Source: Bin55 sp009840545
Lineage (GTDB): Bacteria; Pseudomonadota; Gammaproteobacteria; Pseudomonadales; Azotimanducaceae
Direction of reading: 5' to 3'
NCBI GenBank assembly: GCA_965208815.1
Contig: OZ242357.1
Location: 3,572,787-3,636,786 of the forward strand
Length of the DNA stretch: 64,000 nt
Part shown: in pieces, positions 27,224 to 35,521 of the stretch
How positions within the stretch are numbered: the stretch's first letter is position 1
Layout of the letters: each line of letters begins with the position of its first letter
Made by a program: the position numbers and the translations under genes
Notes under the pieces: generated by a model
What the model was told of the DNA's origin: nothing
Database searches by the model: none
Seen by the model: the letters and a program-made list of their open reading frames with translations, nothing else

Positions 27224-28609
27224 ATGAGCGGAATGGCGGAAAATCAGAATCGATCGCAACACGGAATGTGGTCCAGCGGAACGCTTTTCGTTCTCGCCGC
27301 TGTGGGATCGGCCGTTGGTCTAGGAAATATCTGGAAGTTTCCATACATCACTGGTGAAAATGGAGGTGGAGCATTCCTGCTCGTCTACCTCATTTGCATT
27401 TGTCTGATTGGATTTCCCGTAATGATGGCGGAAATCATGCTCGGACGCGAAGGTCGAATGAGTCCCATAAATTCACTGCTGAAGCTGGCCAGAGAAAGCA
27501 ATCGTTCATCGAAGTGGTCGTGGATAGGATGGGCGGGAACCGTCGGAGGGATCATTATCCTTTCGTTCTATGCCGTCGTTGCAGGTTGGATCACTTACTA
27601 CATCTTTCGACTTTTTTCTGGTGAGTTTGTCAACACAGATGCCGAAGTGGTTAGTAGTGCATTTGATTTATTTCTTAAGGATCCATGGCAGGTATTCCTA
27701 TGGTTCACCATCTTCATGGCCGTAACCGTTTTCGTCGTCGCACGGGGAGTGAACAAGGGTCTCGAGCTAGCAATCCGGATATGCATGCCCCTGATCTTCG
27801 TGCTCCTTATCGTCCTGCTCGTCTACGGAGTTGCACAGGGAGGATTCTGGGAAGGGTTCAAGTTCATGTTTCAAGTTGACTTCAGCAAACTCAAACTCAA
27901 TGGTTTGTTGGTAGCGATGGGACACGCATTCTTCACGTTGTCGATTGGAATGGGTGCGATCATGGCGTATGGCGCTTACATGCCACAAGGCGAGTCATTG
28001 AAGTCAGCGGTGTGGATTATTGTCGTTGTAGACACCGTAGTAGCACTTGTTGCCGGACTAGCGATATTCTCGATTGTCTTTGCAGATGGTCTTTCTCCAG
28101 CTCAGGGTCCTGGTCTCTTGTTTGTAACCGTCCCCTTAGCGTTTGGAGACCTACCCTTGGGATCCATTTTTGGAGGTCTCTTCTTTCTGTTCGTAGCATT
28201 TGCTGCCTTCACATCAGCAATTTCTCTGACCGAACCTGCACTTGCCTATTTCGTTGAGAAGTACAACGTTAGCCGGGTAGTGGTCGCAATCACCATTGGT
28301 TTCATCACGTGGGTTCTTGGAATAGGATCGGTTTTCTCATTCAACTTGCTGAGCGGGTTCACTCCCGTGTTTGGGTGGACCATTTTTGATTTCTTCGACA
28401 AGATCACGCAATGGTTCTTTCTGCCATTGGGCGGACTCGCCATAGCAATACTTGTGGGCTATTTCTTGCCTAAGGACAGGGTTTGGAGTGCACTCGAAAT
28501 CAATTCCTCGTGGGCTCAAATCCTCTGGAAGGCACTGATATGCGTTATCGCTCCAGTCTCAATTGCCGTGGTGTTTGTTCTCACCATAGTTCAGCACTTT
28601 GTTTCGTGA
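27224..28609 (+). CDS. Sodium-dependent symporter, NSS/SNF family
   Basis: 461 aa, about 12 membrane segments. The first one holds the unwound sodium- and substrate-binding stretch GSAVGLGNIWKFPYITGENGGGAF, the strongest signature of the LeuT/NSS family. SIGMGAIMAYGAYMP is the matching TM6 region. Members carry amino acids, amines or osmolytes with Na+; the substrate is not evident. AGGAG directly before the ATG supports the start. It sits in the block inserted between smpB and ratA. Confidence 0.93.
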   Translation: MSGMAENQNRSQHGMWSSGTLFVLAAVGSAVGLGNIWKFPYITGENGGGAFLLVYLICICLIGFPVMMAEIMLGREGRMSPINSLLKLARESNRSSKWSWIGWAGTVGGIIILSFYAVVAGWITYYIFRLFSGEFVNTDAEVVSSAFDLFLKDPWQVFLWFTIFMAVTVFVVARGVNKGLELAIRICMPLIFVLLIVLLVYGVAQGGFWEGFKFMFQVDFSKLKLNGLLVAMGHAFFTLSIGMGAIMAYGAYMPQGESLKSAVWIIVVVDTVVALVAGLAIFSIVFADGLSPAQGPGLLFVTVPLAFGDLPLGSIFGGLFFLFVAFAAFTSAISLTEPALAYFVEKYNVSRVVVAITIGFITWVLGIGSVFSFNLLSGFTPVFGWTIFDFFDKITQWFFLPLGGLAIAILVGYFLPKDRVWSALEINSSWAQILWKALICVIAPVSIAVVFVLTIVQHFVS

Positions 28610-28630
28610 GACCGTTGTCCCGGTGATCGG

Positions 28631-29074
28631 TTGAAGTTACACCACATTGCGCGAAGCGTACTTCTACCTTTCGCACTTGAGGAAGTCTTCAAATTAGTAG
28701 AGGACATCGAGAGCTATCCGGAATTCTTGCCGTGGTGTCGCACAGCTGACGTTCTCGAAAGGGATAGAAACGACGTAGTTGCGAAGTTGAGAGTTGTCAC
28801 GGCGGGGCACCATTCCGAAATTGTTACGCGAAACGAACATGATCCATTCACGAGAATCGGGTTGCACCTGATTCGTGGTCCGTTCGCAAGTTTCGACGGC
28901 GAGTGGAAATTCGTTGACTTGCATATTGGATGCAAAGCGACGTTGAGTCTTAGCTTCGAATTTGAAGGAGCTTTGCTGCGAATTGTCGGTCCACGCGCAA
29001 TTGACATGGCAATCGATCGTGTTATGTCAGCCTTTACCTTGCGAGCCCGCCAGACGTGTACACCATGCGAATAG
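28631..29074 (+). CDS. ratA: RatA, START-domain ribosome-associated protein
   Basis: 147 aa from a TTG start. The family motifs VFKLVEDIESYPEFLPWC near the N-terminus, the FASFDGEWKF stretch and the LEFEFEG-like strand identify RatA (YfjG/COQ10 group). E. coli RatA has been described as an inhibitor of 70S ribosome formation; COQ10 relatives bind ubiquinone. Followed by rnfH with an overlap, as in most gammaproteobacteria. Confidence 0.92.
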   Translation: MKLHHIARSVLLPFALEEVFKLVEDIESYPEFLPWCRTADVLERDRNDVVAKLRVVTAGHHSEIVTRNEHDPFTRIGLHLIRGPFASFDGEWKFVDLHIGCKATLSLSFEFEGALLRIVGPRAIDMAIDRVMSAFTLRARQTCTPCE

Positions 29075-29334
29075 AAGTCGTTTACGCGGTTTCGTCACGC
29101 TCATGGAGTGCATTTGTTGATTGCGAGGACGAGTGCACGGTCGCACAAGCAATTGAGATGGCGTCTGAACTTGATGAATTCAGGAATACATCAATAAACC
29201 GTGCGGATGGTTATTCAGTTTGGGGAAAAGTGGTTGACGAAAGTCACCTGTTGTCCGACGGTGACAGATTAGAGGTACTAAGGAAGCTAACGCACGATCC
29301 GATGCAACTGCGTCGGCTCAATGCTAAACGTTGA
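29065..29334 (+). CDS. rnfH: RnfH-family ubiquitin-like protein (UPF0125)
   Basis: 89 aa from ATG 29065, which overlaps the end of ratA by 10 bp. The beta-grasp pattern RIEVVYAVSSRSW, VAQAIEMASEL and the motif VWGKVVDESHLLSDGDRLEVLRKL match RnfH. Function unclear, although the gene is nearly always next to ratA. It converges on bamE. Confidence 0.92.
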   Translation: MRIEVVYAVSSRSWSAFVDCEDECTVAQAIEMASELDEFRNTSINRADGYSVWGKVVDESHLLSDGDRLEVLRKLTHDPMQLRRLNAKR

Positions 29335-29342
29335 GAATCAAA

Positions 29343-29804
29343 TTATTCAGCTTCGTGATCCCCTTGGGTCGGAGACTGAAAGGGGTCCTCATCGATAGAC
29401 TCGATTTGTTCCGATTCAATATCCAAACTCGGTTCTTCGTCTTTGGATTCTTCGCTCGGTTTGTAGTCTCCTCCGATTTCGATAAGCACATCATCTTCAA
29501 ACTTGACTGACAAGTGTCTGCGGGTCTTATTCCCTCGTCGGTCTTCAAGCGTATAGACATAGTCCCAGTGGTCCACATTGAAGGTATTGAGATGGACTGG
29601 TCGTCCTAGGACGAATTCGACCTGTTCTTTGGTCATTCCTGGTTCGAGCTCGTCAACCATGTCCTGAGTCAGTAAGTTTCCCTGCTGAAGCGATGGCCGA
29701 TGCATCCCTGGAACAGAACACGAACTGGCAAGAATCAAGGTGGATGCAATCAAGACCACCACGAGGCAAAGTTTTGGATTGATCTTCAAGTGAATTGATC
29801 TCAT
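29343..29804 (-). CDS. bamE: BamE outer-membrane assembly lipoprotein
   Basis: 153 aa. A hydrophobic signal ends in LILASSC, giving a probable lipoprotein cysteine at about residue 29. The BamE/SmpA core follows: LTQDMVDELEPGMTKEQVEFVLGRP, then NVDHWDYVYTLEDRRGN and the strand HLSVKFEDDVLIEI. The acidic tail (SEESKDEEPS onwards) is longer than in enterics. BamE belongs to the BAM complex that inserts outer-membrane barrels. recN lies upstream on the same strand. Confidence 0.93.
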   Translation of the reverse strand: MRSIHLKINPKLCLVVVLIASTLILASSCSVPGMHRPSLQQGNLLTQDMVDELEPGMTKEQVEFVLGRPVHLNTFNVDHWDYVYTLEDRRGNKTRRHLSVKFEDDVLIEIGGDYKPSEESKDEEPSLDIESEQIESIDEDPFQSPTQGDHEAE

Positions 29805-29854
29805 GGCAACTCAGTGTACAAGCCAGCGCCTGCAAAAGCATTCCTCAACATCTA

Positions 29855-31504
29855 TTAGGACTGTGCATTTGCAATAAGAGTTCTCGCATATTTTCTACTT
29901 TCTTCGTCGACTGCTCTACTAGCGACCATTCGTGCAATTTCGTCTACTCGATCATCTTGGTCCAGTGGTGCTACTTGAATCTCCTGGCCCTCGGTCTTGT
30001 GGACGTACATATGTGAGCCACCTAATGCTGCAACTTGAGGCGCATGGGTGACGCAAAGCACTTGGTTGTTCCGAGCGAGTGTTCGGAGCATTCTACCCAC
30101 CATATCTGCAGTGACTCCCCCAATCCCAACATCAGCCTCATCCAAGACCAAGCATGGAAGATTGGATCGATTGGCGACCACTACCAAAATTGCCAACGCA
30201 ATTCTTGACAACTCTCCACCGGAGGCGATGCGACCCAAAGGCATGGGGTCATATTTTGAGTTCGTCGAAACGAGATACTCGAGGGAGTCCATTCCGCGGG
30301 AATTCTCAGCGTTTTCAAACGCTGTTTCGAATTTCACGTTTTCCAATGCCAAATGAGCAAGTACTTGGACCACTTCACGGCAAAACTTTGGAGAGCATTC
30401 TTGTCGTTGTATGCTGAGCTTTTTGCTGGCGGTCAAGAATTCAGCATGTCGATTCTCAGAGGACTGGCGGAGTGCTTCAATTTGCTTCTCTGCAGCACTT
30501 AGCGTCGCAAGACTGTTGCGTACGCTGTTTGCCTGTTCATAAAGCTGGTTCGGCGTGACTTTGTGCTTGCGTGCTATGTCATAGATCAAGTTCAAGCGAG
30601 CCTCTACACTCTCAAAGTCTTCTTCGTTGCTCTCCACGTGGTCGGCGTATTGATTTAGATAAAGCTCACATTCTTCGATTTGGATCTTTGTCGATTCAAG
30701 CAGTTTCTTCGCTTGACTGAGTGAGTCATTTTCATCATCAATGCGACTTAGCGTCCTGGAAATAGCTGAGAAATCCGAATGAATGCCAGATCTGAGCAAC
30801 TCCAGTGACTCGTGCAACAATTGTCGAATCTCCTGGGAGCTGGTAATGCGCTTGTGCAATTGACGAAGTCGCTCGAACTCACCCTCCTGAAGATCCAACG
30901 CGTCCAGTTCTTCCACTTGATACCTTAGAAGGTCCATTTGATTGAATTGACCACCAGTTTTGGCATTTGCCGTTTCAAAGTCCTGCATCGCACGACGCCA
31001 TGACGTGTATTTCTGGCTCACGCTCACGCGAAGGTTTGAGTCAATCGAGAAGTCGTCGAACCAATCAAGTTGGACTAATGGATCGACCAGTTGGGTTTGT
31101 TCGAACTGGCCGTGTAAGGCTACGAGTGGAGTACATAGAGTTCTCAATGTGTCGACGTTTACTTGGGTTCCATTGATCCAAGCTCGAGAGCGACCATCGA
31201 CGCGAGCGATTCGACGAACGAGGCACCGGGACGCATCTGAGGAATCGACCAGATCATGTTCTTTAAGAAAAGTCAGCGCGCGTGGAGATGTATCGACTTT
31301 GAATTCTGCGGTGACCTCACATTGTTGTTCACCAGGTCGCGTTTGTTCGCGCCGTGCTCGGCTTCCCAGCACTAATGAGAGCGCTTCGAGTAGGATTGAC
31401 TTTCCCGCGCCGGATTCCCCAGTAATTACTGTCAGTCCGGGGTCGAAGGAAAGGTCAAGTTCTCTTACCAATGCGAAATTTCGCACTGACAAATTGACGA
31501 GCAT
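29855..31504 (-). CDS. recN: RecN, DNA repair ATPase
   Basis: 549 aa SMC-like protein for double-strand break repair. Walker A is GESGAGKSILLEA near the N-terminus, the signature is LGRIASGGELSRIALAI, and Walker B is PCLVLDEADVGIGG. The two halves are separated by long coiled-coil stretches (about residues 170-390). RecN is usually SOS-controlled; I did not find a clear LexA box in the 66 bp shared with divergent hrcA. Confidence 0.96.
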   Translation of the reverse strand: MLVNLSVRNFALVRELDLSFDPGLTVITGESGAGKSILLEALSLVLGSRARREQTRPGEQQCEVTAEFKVDTSPRALTFLKEHDLVDSSDASRCLVRRIARVDGRSRAWINGTQVNVDTLRTLCTPLVALHGQFEQTQLVDPLVQLDWFDDFSIDSNLRVSVSQKYTSWRRAMQDFETANAKTGGQFNQMDLLRYQVEELDALDLQEGEFERLRQLHKRITSSQEIRQLLHESLELLRSGIHSDFSAISRTLSRIDDENDSLSQAKKLLESTKIQIEECELYLNQYADHVESNEEDFESVEARLNLIYDIARKHKVTPNQLYEQANSVRNSLATLSAAEKQIEALRQSSENRHAEFLTASKKLSIQRQECSPKFCREVVQVLAHLALENVKFETAFENAENSRGMDSLEYLVSTNSKYDPMPLGRIASGGELSRIALAILVVVANRSNLPCLVLDEADVGIGGVTADMVGRMLRTLARNNQVLCVTHAPQVAALGGSHMYVHKTEGQEIQVAPLDQDDRVDEIARMVASRAVDEESRKYARTLIANAQS

Positions 31505-31570
31505 GGAATGAAATACGCCTTCCGCTGTGTTAGCTTATTGCTTCGTGCCTAGAAGTATTCTCTATACATT

Positions 31571-32647
31571 ATGAGGGACTCAAGCAGTACTACCATAGTT
31601 CATTCGTCGATTGACTCGGCATTCGACGAACGCGCACTTGAGCTGTTCAGGCTTCTGGTGGAAGAGTACCTTCAGATGGGAACGCCGATTGGATCTCGGC
31701 ACATTGCCGATAGAGCAAGGGTTCGAGTCAGTTCGGCAACGGTTCGAAATGTGATGGTTGACTTGGAAGGGAAGGGTCTCGTCTCGTCTCCTCACACTTC
31801 AGCTGGAAAGGTGCCCACTAATCGGGGCCTGCGTTTCTTTGTGGATCACCTAATCTCACTTGAGCCATTGAATCAATCAGATGATTCCCGACTTAAAACT
31901 TCGTTGCAGCAAGGTCTATCCCCGAATGAGCTTGTAGAAAGCGCTTCGCAACTGCTGGCCGAATCGTCCAGCCTTGTAGGTTTAGTTACAACGCCGCGTC
32001 CCGAACAAACTCAACTGAGGCAAATTCACTTTCTGACCCTATCGGGACAGCGTGTACTGGCAGTCTTGGTGGTGAATGAACGTGAAGTGCAAAATCGCGT
32101 CGTCGAGACTGAACGGCAATACACGGATACCGAATTACTTCAAGCTGCCAATTACATTAACCACGAATTTGGCGGCCACACTTTGTCTGAGATTCGAAGC
32201 AAGATTCTCGAGAGCATGCGAGAAGACCAATCAAAAATGAACAATCTCATGCAAACAGCTCTCGATGTTGCATCCAAGACTTTTGAACAAAACGACGAGG
32301 AGGACCACGACTATGTCGTGACTGGGGAAACCAATCTGGTGGGGTTGCTGTCATCGTCAGAAGAAGCTCAGGAGCTATTGGATGCTCTCAAGAGCAAGAG
32401 CAGTATTGTTCACTTGCTGGATCAGTGCATCACTTCGGATGGTGTCCAGCTGCATATAGGAGGCGAACCAGGATTTGCCCCACTTGACGACTACAGCCTT
32501 ATCACAGCCAAGTACGAGATTGAAGGGACGTTTGCTGGAGTTGTTGGTATTGTGGGTCCGACTCGCATGCACTACAAGATGGTTATTCCACTTGTGGACG
32601 CAACAGCACGCCATTTAGGCAACGCATTGGAACACTCCGATTCTTGA
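31571..32647 (+). CDS. hrcA: HrcA heat-shock repressor
   Basis: 358 aa. The N-terminal winged helix is shown by FRLLVEEYLQMGTPIGSRHIADR and SSATVRNVMVDLEGKGLVSSPHTSAGKVPT, the standard HrcA signature; the GAF-like domain and the C-terminal GVVGIVGPTRMHYKMVIPLVDATARHL follow. HrcA represses heat-shock genes through CIRCE operators. None is visible before hrcA, grpE, dnaK or dnaJ, so its targets here are unclear (groESL is not in the window). Divergent from recN. Confidence 0.95.
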   Translation: MRDSSSTTIVHSSIDSAFDERALELFRLLVEEYLQMGTPIGSRHIADRARVRVSSATVRNVMVDLEGKGLVSSPHTSAGKVPTNRGLRFFVDHLISLEPLNQSDDSRLKTSLQQGLSPNELVESASQLLAESSSLVGLVTTPRPEQTQLRQIHFLTLSGQRVLAVLVVNEREVQNRVVETERQYTDTELLQAANYINHEFGGHTLSEIRSKILESMREDQSKMNNLMQTALDVASKTFEQNDEEDHDYVVTGETNLVGLLSSSEEAQELLDALKSKSSIVHLLDQCITSDGVQLHIGGEPGFAPLDDYSLITAKYEIEGTFAGVVGIVGPTRMHYKMVIPLVDATARHLGNALEHSDS

Positions 32648-32670
32648 AATTCACAGTTTAGGCCCTATAT
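32643..32670 (+). promoter_or_regulatory. Sigma-32 heat-shock promoter of grpE
   Basis: CTTGAAA at 32643-32649 and CCCTATAT at 32663-32670, separated by 13 bp. The first box matches the sigma-32 consensus exactly and the second in all but one defined position (CCCCATnT). It overlaps the last codons of hrcA and leads to a leader of roughly 30 nt before grpE. Confidence 0.75.
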
Positions 32671-32685
32671 GGCATTGGAGGCCTA
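32659..32685 (+). repeat. Inverted repeat in the grpE leader
   Basis: TAGGCC at 32659-32664 is repeated inverted as GGCCTA at 32680-32685, with a 15-nt loop. It overlaps the -10 box of the sigma-32 promoter, so it could be an operator. As RNA it could form a weak hairpin in readthrough transcripts from hrcA. Its sequence is not a CIRCE element. Confidence 0.4.
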
Positions 32686-32704
32686 GTTTGAACAAGGAGT
32701 ATCG

Positions 32705-33391
32705 ATGTTGCCCGATTCACCCGAAGACCGTGTAGAGACAGCTTCCGAGCAAGTTGAGGAGTCTGAACAAGCTTCAACTAAGGAAGGCAAAGGCCGTAAT
32801 GACTCAACGAATACAAGCAAAGTTTCGGAAGAGCAAACCTCCGGCGGATGTGAAGAGCTAGCCAGCGATTCGAGTGATCAAGCTTCGGCGATGCAAGAGC
32901 TTGAACTGCGAATTGAACAGTTGAAGGCAGCCGCCGACGACGCAAAAGATCGAGAACTCCGCGCACGTGCTGAAGCTGAGAATGTTCGGCGAAGAAGTGC
33001 GAGGGAGTACGAGCAGGTAAGAAAGTTCGCCTTGGAGAGTTTTGCGAAGGAATTGCTTCCTGCATTGGACAATTTTTCTACAGCGATCGCAACTGCGAGA
33101 GAGCAGGAGATTGCAGAGAGTGTGCTTCAGGGTATCGAACTTTCGGTCAAGACTCTCGTCGACGCTATGTCGAAGAATGGAATATCCGAATTCGATCCTA
33201 TTGGAGAGGTTTTCGACCCGGAACGTCACATGGCAATGACATCGATAGAACATCCTGATGCAGAACCTGGCACCGTCGTAGAGGTGTTCCGCAAAGGCTA
33301 CTTCATTCATGACAGATTGCTGCGTGAAGCCGAGGTAATCGTTGCCAAAGCTCCAACTTCTGAGGAGGGCGGAGAGTCTACGAACAGCTGA
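32705..33391 (+). CDS. grpE: GrpE nucleotide-exchange factor
   Basis: 228 aa. GrpE releases ADP from DnaK. An acidic low-complexity N-terminus of about 60 residues is followed by a long helix (LELRIEQLKAAADDAKDRELRARAEAENVRRR), ELLPALDNFSTAI, and the C-terminal beta domain FDPERHMAMTSIEHPDAEPGTVVEVFRKGYFIHDRLLREAEVIVAK, all typical. AAGGAG lies before the ATG. The gene order hrcA-grpE-dnaK-dnaJ is conserved in many bacteria. Confidence 0.96.
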   Translation: MLPDSPEDRVETASEQVEESEQASTKEGKGRNDSTNTSKVSEEQTSGGCEELASDSSDQASAMQELELRIEQLKAAADDAKDRELRARAEAENVRRRSAREYEQVRKFALESFAKELLPALDNFSTAIATAREQEIAESVLQGIELSVKTLVDAMSKNGISEFDPIGEVFDPERHMAMTSIEHPDAEPGTVVEVFRKGYFIHDRLLREAEVIVAKAPTSEEGGESTNS

Positions 33392-33402
33392 ACCACGCCC
33401 TG

Positions 33403-33431
33403 CTTGAAATAGAGCTCATTCATCCCCATTT
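33403..33431 (+). promoter_or_regulatory. Sigma-32 heat-shock promoter of dnaK
   Basis: CTTGAAA at 33403-33409 and CCCCATTT at 33424-33431 with a 14-bp spacer: a full match to the sigma-32 consensus. It lies between grpE and dnaK, about 68 bp before the dnaK ATG, so dnaKJ can be induced independently of grpE. Confidence 0.88.
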
Positions 33432-33498
33432 CTCTTTCTAGACCATGTACTGCAAGAAACAAGCTCACTTACGGTGTTCTTGAAGCAAAGGAATACAA

Positions 33499-35439
33499 AT
33501 GGCAAAAATTATTGGAATTGACCTAGGCACCACAAACTCGTGCGTTGCCCTGATTGAAGGATCGGAACCTCGGGTTATCGAGAACTCGGAGGGCGATCGT
33601 ACAACTCCGTCAGTTGTTGCATTTACCGACAAAGGCGAGACCCTTGTGGGTCAAAGTGCAAAACGTCAAGCTGTCACAAACCCGGACAACACACTGTTTG
33701 CCGTGAAACGACTTATAGGTCGCAGATTCAAGGATGATGTGGTGCAGCGAGACACCAAGATGGTTCCTTACAAGATTGTCGAGGCAAACAACGGAGATGC
33801 GTGGGTTGAGGCGAACGGGGAAGCCAAAGCTCCACCCCAAGTTTCGGCTGAAGTGCTCAAGAAAATGAAGAAGACGGCTGAGGACTATCTTGGCGAACCA
33901 GCCACTGAAGCTGTAATTACAGTTCCCGCTTACTTCAACGATTCACAACGTCAAGCGACCAAGGATGCAGGAAAAATTGCAGGTCTCGAGGTCAAGCGGA
34001 TTATCAACGAGCCAACTGCGGCAGCTTTGGCATATGGATTGGATCGGGGACGGGGCGATGCAAAGATTGCCGTCTATGACTTAGGCGGAGGTACATTCGA
34101 CATTTCCATTATTGAAATTGCAGATGTGGATGGTTCTCATCAGTTCGAAGTGCTCTCCACGAATGGAGACACGTTCTTGGGAGGCGAAGACTTCGATCTA
34201 CGAGTCATCGACTACTTGGCGGACGAGTTCAAGAACCAGAACGGAATCGACCTTCACAACGATCCACTAGCTCTTCAGCGTCTAAAAGAGGCGGCAGAGA
34301 AGGCGAAGGTAGAACTTTCGTCCAGTCAGGAAACGGATGTCAATTTGCCGTACATTACGGCCGATAACACCGGGCCTAAACACTTGGTCGTGAAAGTAAC
34401 ACGAGCCAAACTGGAATCGCTTGTTGAAGACTTGGTCGACCGTACGATCGATCCATGTCGCACTGCGATACAAGATGCTGGAATCTCCGTCAACGAAATC
34501 GACGATGTCATTTTGGTGGGCGGTCAGACGCGAATGCCACTAGTTCAGGAACGAGTTCGCTTGTTCTTCGGACGCGAACCACGCAAAGACGTTAATCCCG
34601 ATGAAGCAGTCGCTATGGGTGCAGCCATACAAGGTGCAGTCTTGTCCCGGGACATTCACGATGTACTACTACTCGACGTAACTCCGCTATCGCTTGGGAT
34701 CGAGACGCTCGGTGGCGTCATGAGTTCCTTGATTGAGAAGAACACGACAATTCCCGTTCGGAAGCAGCAAGTCTTCTCTACTGCGGAAAACAATCAGACT
34801 CGCGTGACAATTCATGTCCTTCAAGGCGAGCGCAAACAGGCTGGACAGAACAAGTCATTAGGTCAATTCGACCTTTCTGACATTCCGCCCGCCCCGCGAG
34901 GTGTACCTCAAATCGAAGTGAGTTTCGACATTGACTCGAACGGAATTTTGAACGTAGCGGCCAAGGACAAGGCTACCAACAAAGAACAATCAATCGTAAT
35001 TAAGGCCTCAAGCGGACTCTCCGACGAAGAAATTGACCGTATGGTCAAGGATGCGGAATCTCACTCCGAGGAAGACGCAAAGTTTGAAGAGTTGGTGACC
35101 TTGCGCAATCAAGCAGATTCCATGGTGCACTCGACTAGAAAAATGGTCGAGGACTTGGGAGACAAAGTTTCGGAAAGTGAAAAGTCTTCCATCGAAGCTG
35201 CGGTCACCGACTTGGAAGAAGCCACCAAATCGGACGACAAGGATCAAATTCAAGCGAAACTTGACGCACTGAGCAAAGTTGCAGAACCGGTAGTTCAGAG
35301 AATGTATCAGGACGCGTCTGCACAAGGACCTGAAGCTCCAGGTCCCGATCCGTCTTCTGACGGCGGCTCATCTGAGAGGCAAGAGGATGCCATGGACGCT
35401 GAATTCGAAGAAGTCAAGGACGACGATAAGGAAAAGTAA
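33499..35439 (+). CDS. dnaK: DnaK (Hsp70) chaperone
   Basis: 646 aa. The ATPase domain begins IIGIDLGTTNSCVAL and contains VYDLGGGTFDISIIE and ILVGGQTRMPLVQ. The linker VLLLDVTPLSLGIETLGG leads into the substrate-binding domain and helical lid, ending in the acidic DAEFEEVKDD tail characteristic of bacterial DnaK. AAGG lies before the ATG. Works with DnaJ and GrpE encoded on either side. Confidence 0.98.
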   Translation: MAKIIGIDLGTTNSCVALIEGSEPRVIENSEGDRTTPSVVAFTDKGETLVGQSAKRQAVTNPDNTLFAVKRLIGRRFKDDVVQRDTKMVPYKIVEANNGDAWVEANGEAKAPPQVSAEVLKKMKKTAEDYLGEPATEAVITVPAYFNDSQRQATKDAGKIAGLEVKRIINEPTAAALAYGLDRGRGDAKIAVYDLGGGTFDISIIEIADVDGSHQFEVLSTNGDTFLGGEDFDLRVIDYLADEFKNQNGIDLHNDPLALQRLKEAAEKAKVELSSSQETDVNLPYITADNTGPKHLVVKVTRAKLESLVEDLVDRTIDPCRTAIQDAGISVNEIDDVILVGGQTRMPLVQERVRLFFGREPRKDVNPDEAVAMGAAIQGAVLSRDIHDVLLLDVTPLSLGIETLGGVMSSLIEKNTTIPVRKQQVFSTAENNQTRVTIHVLQGERKQAGQNKSLGQFDLSDIPPAPRGVPQIEVSFDIDSNGILNVAAKDKATNKEQSIVIKASSGLSDEEIDRMVKDAESHSEEDAKFEELVTLRNQADSMVHSTRKMVEDLGDKVSESEKSSIEAAVTDLEEATKSDDKDQIQAKLDALSKVAEPVVQRMYQDASAQGPEAPGPDPSSDGGSSERQEDAMDAEFEEVKDDDKEK

Positions 35440-35521
35440 ACTCTCTACCTCCAGCACGCGGAACTTTGGCTCCACAGTCTTGGTGCGGGTTGGTAGACAC
35501 TCTTGACTTAGAAAAGGCTTA

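Noticed and set aside
31505..31570. CIRCE operator or LexA box between recN and hrcA
   Set aside because: Neither TTAGCACTC/GAGTGCTAA nor a clear CTG-N10-CAG in a suitable context was found.
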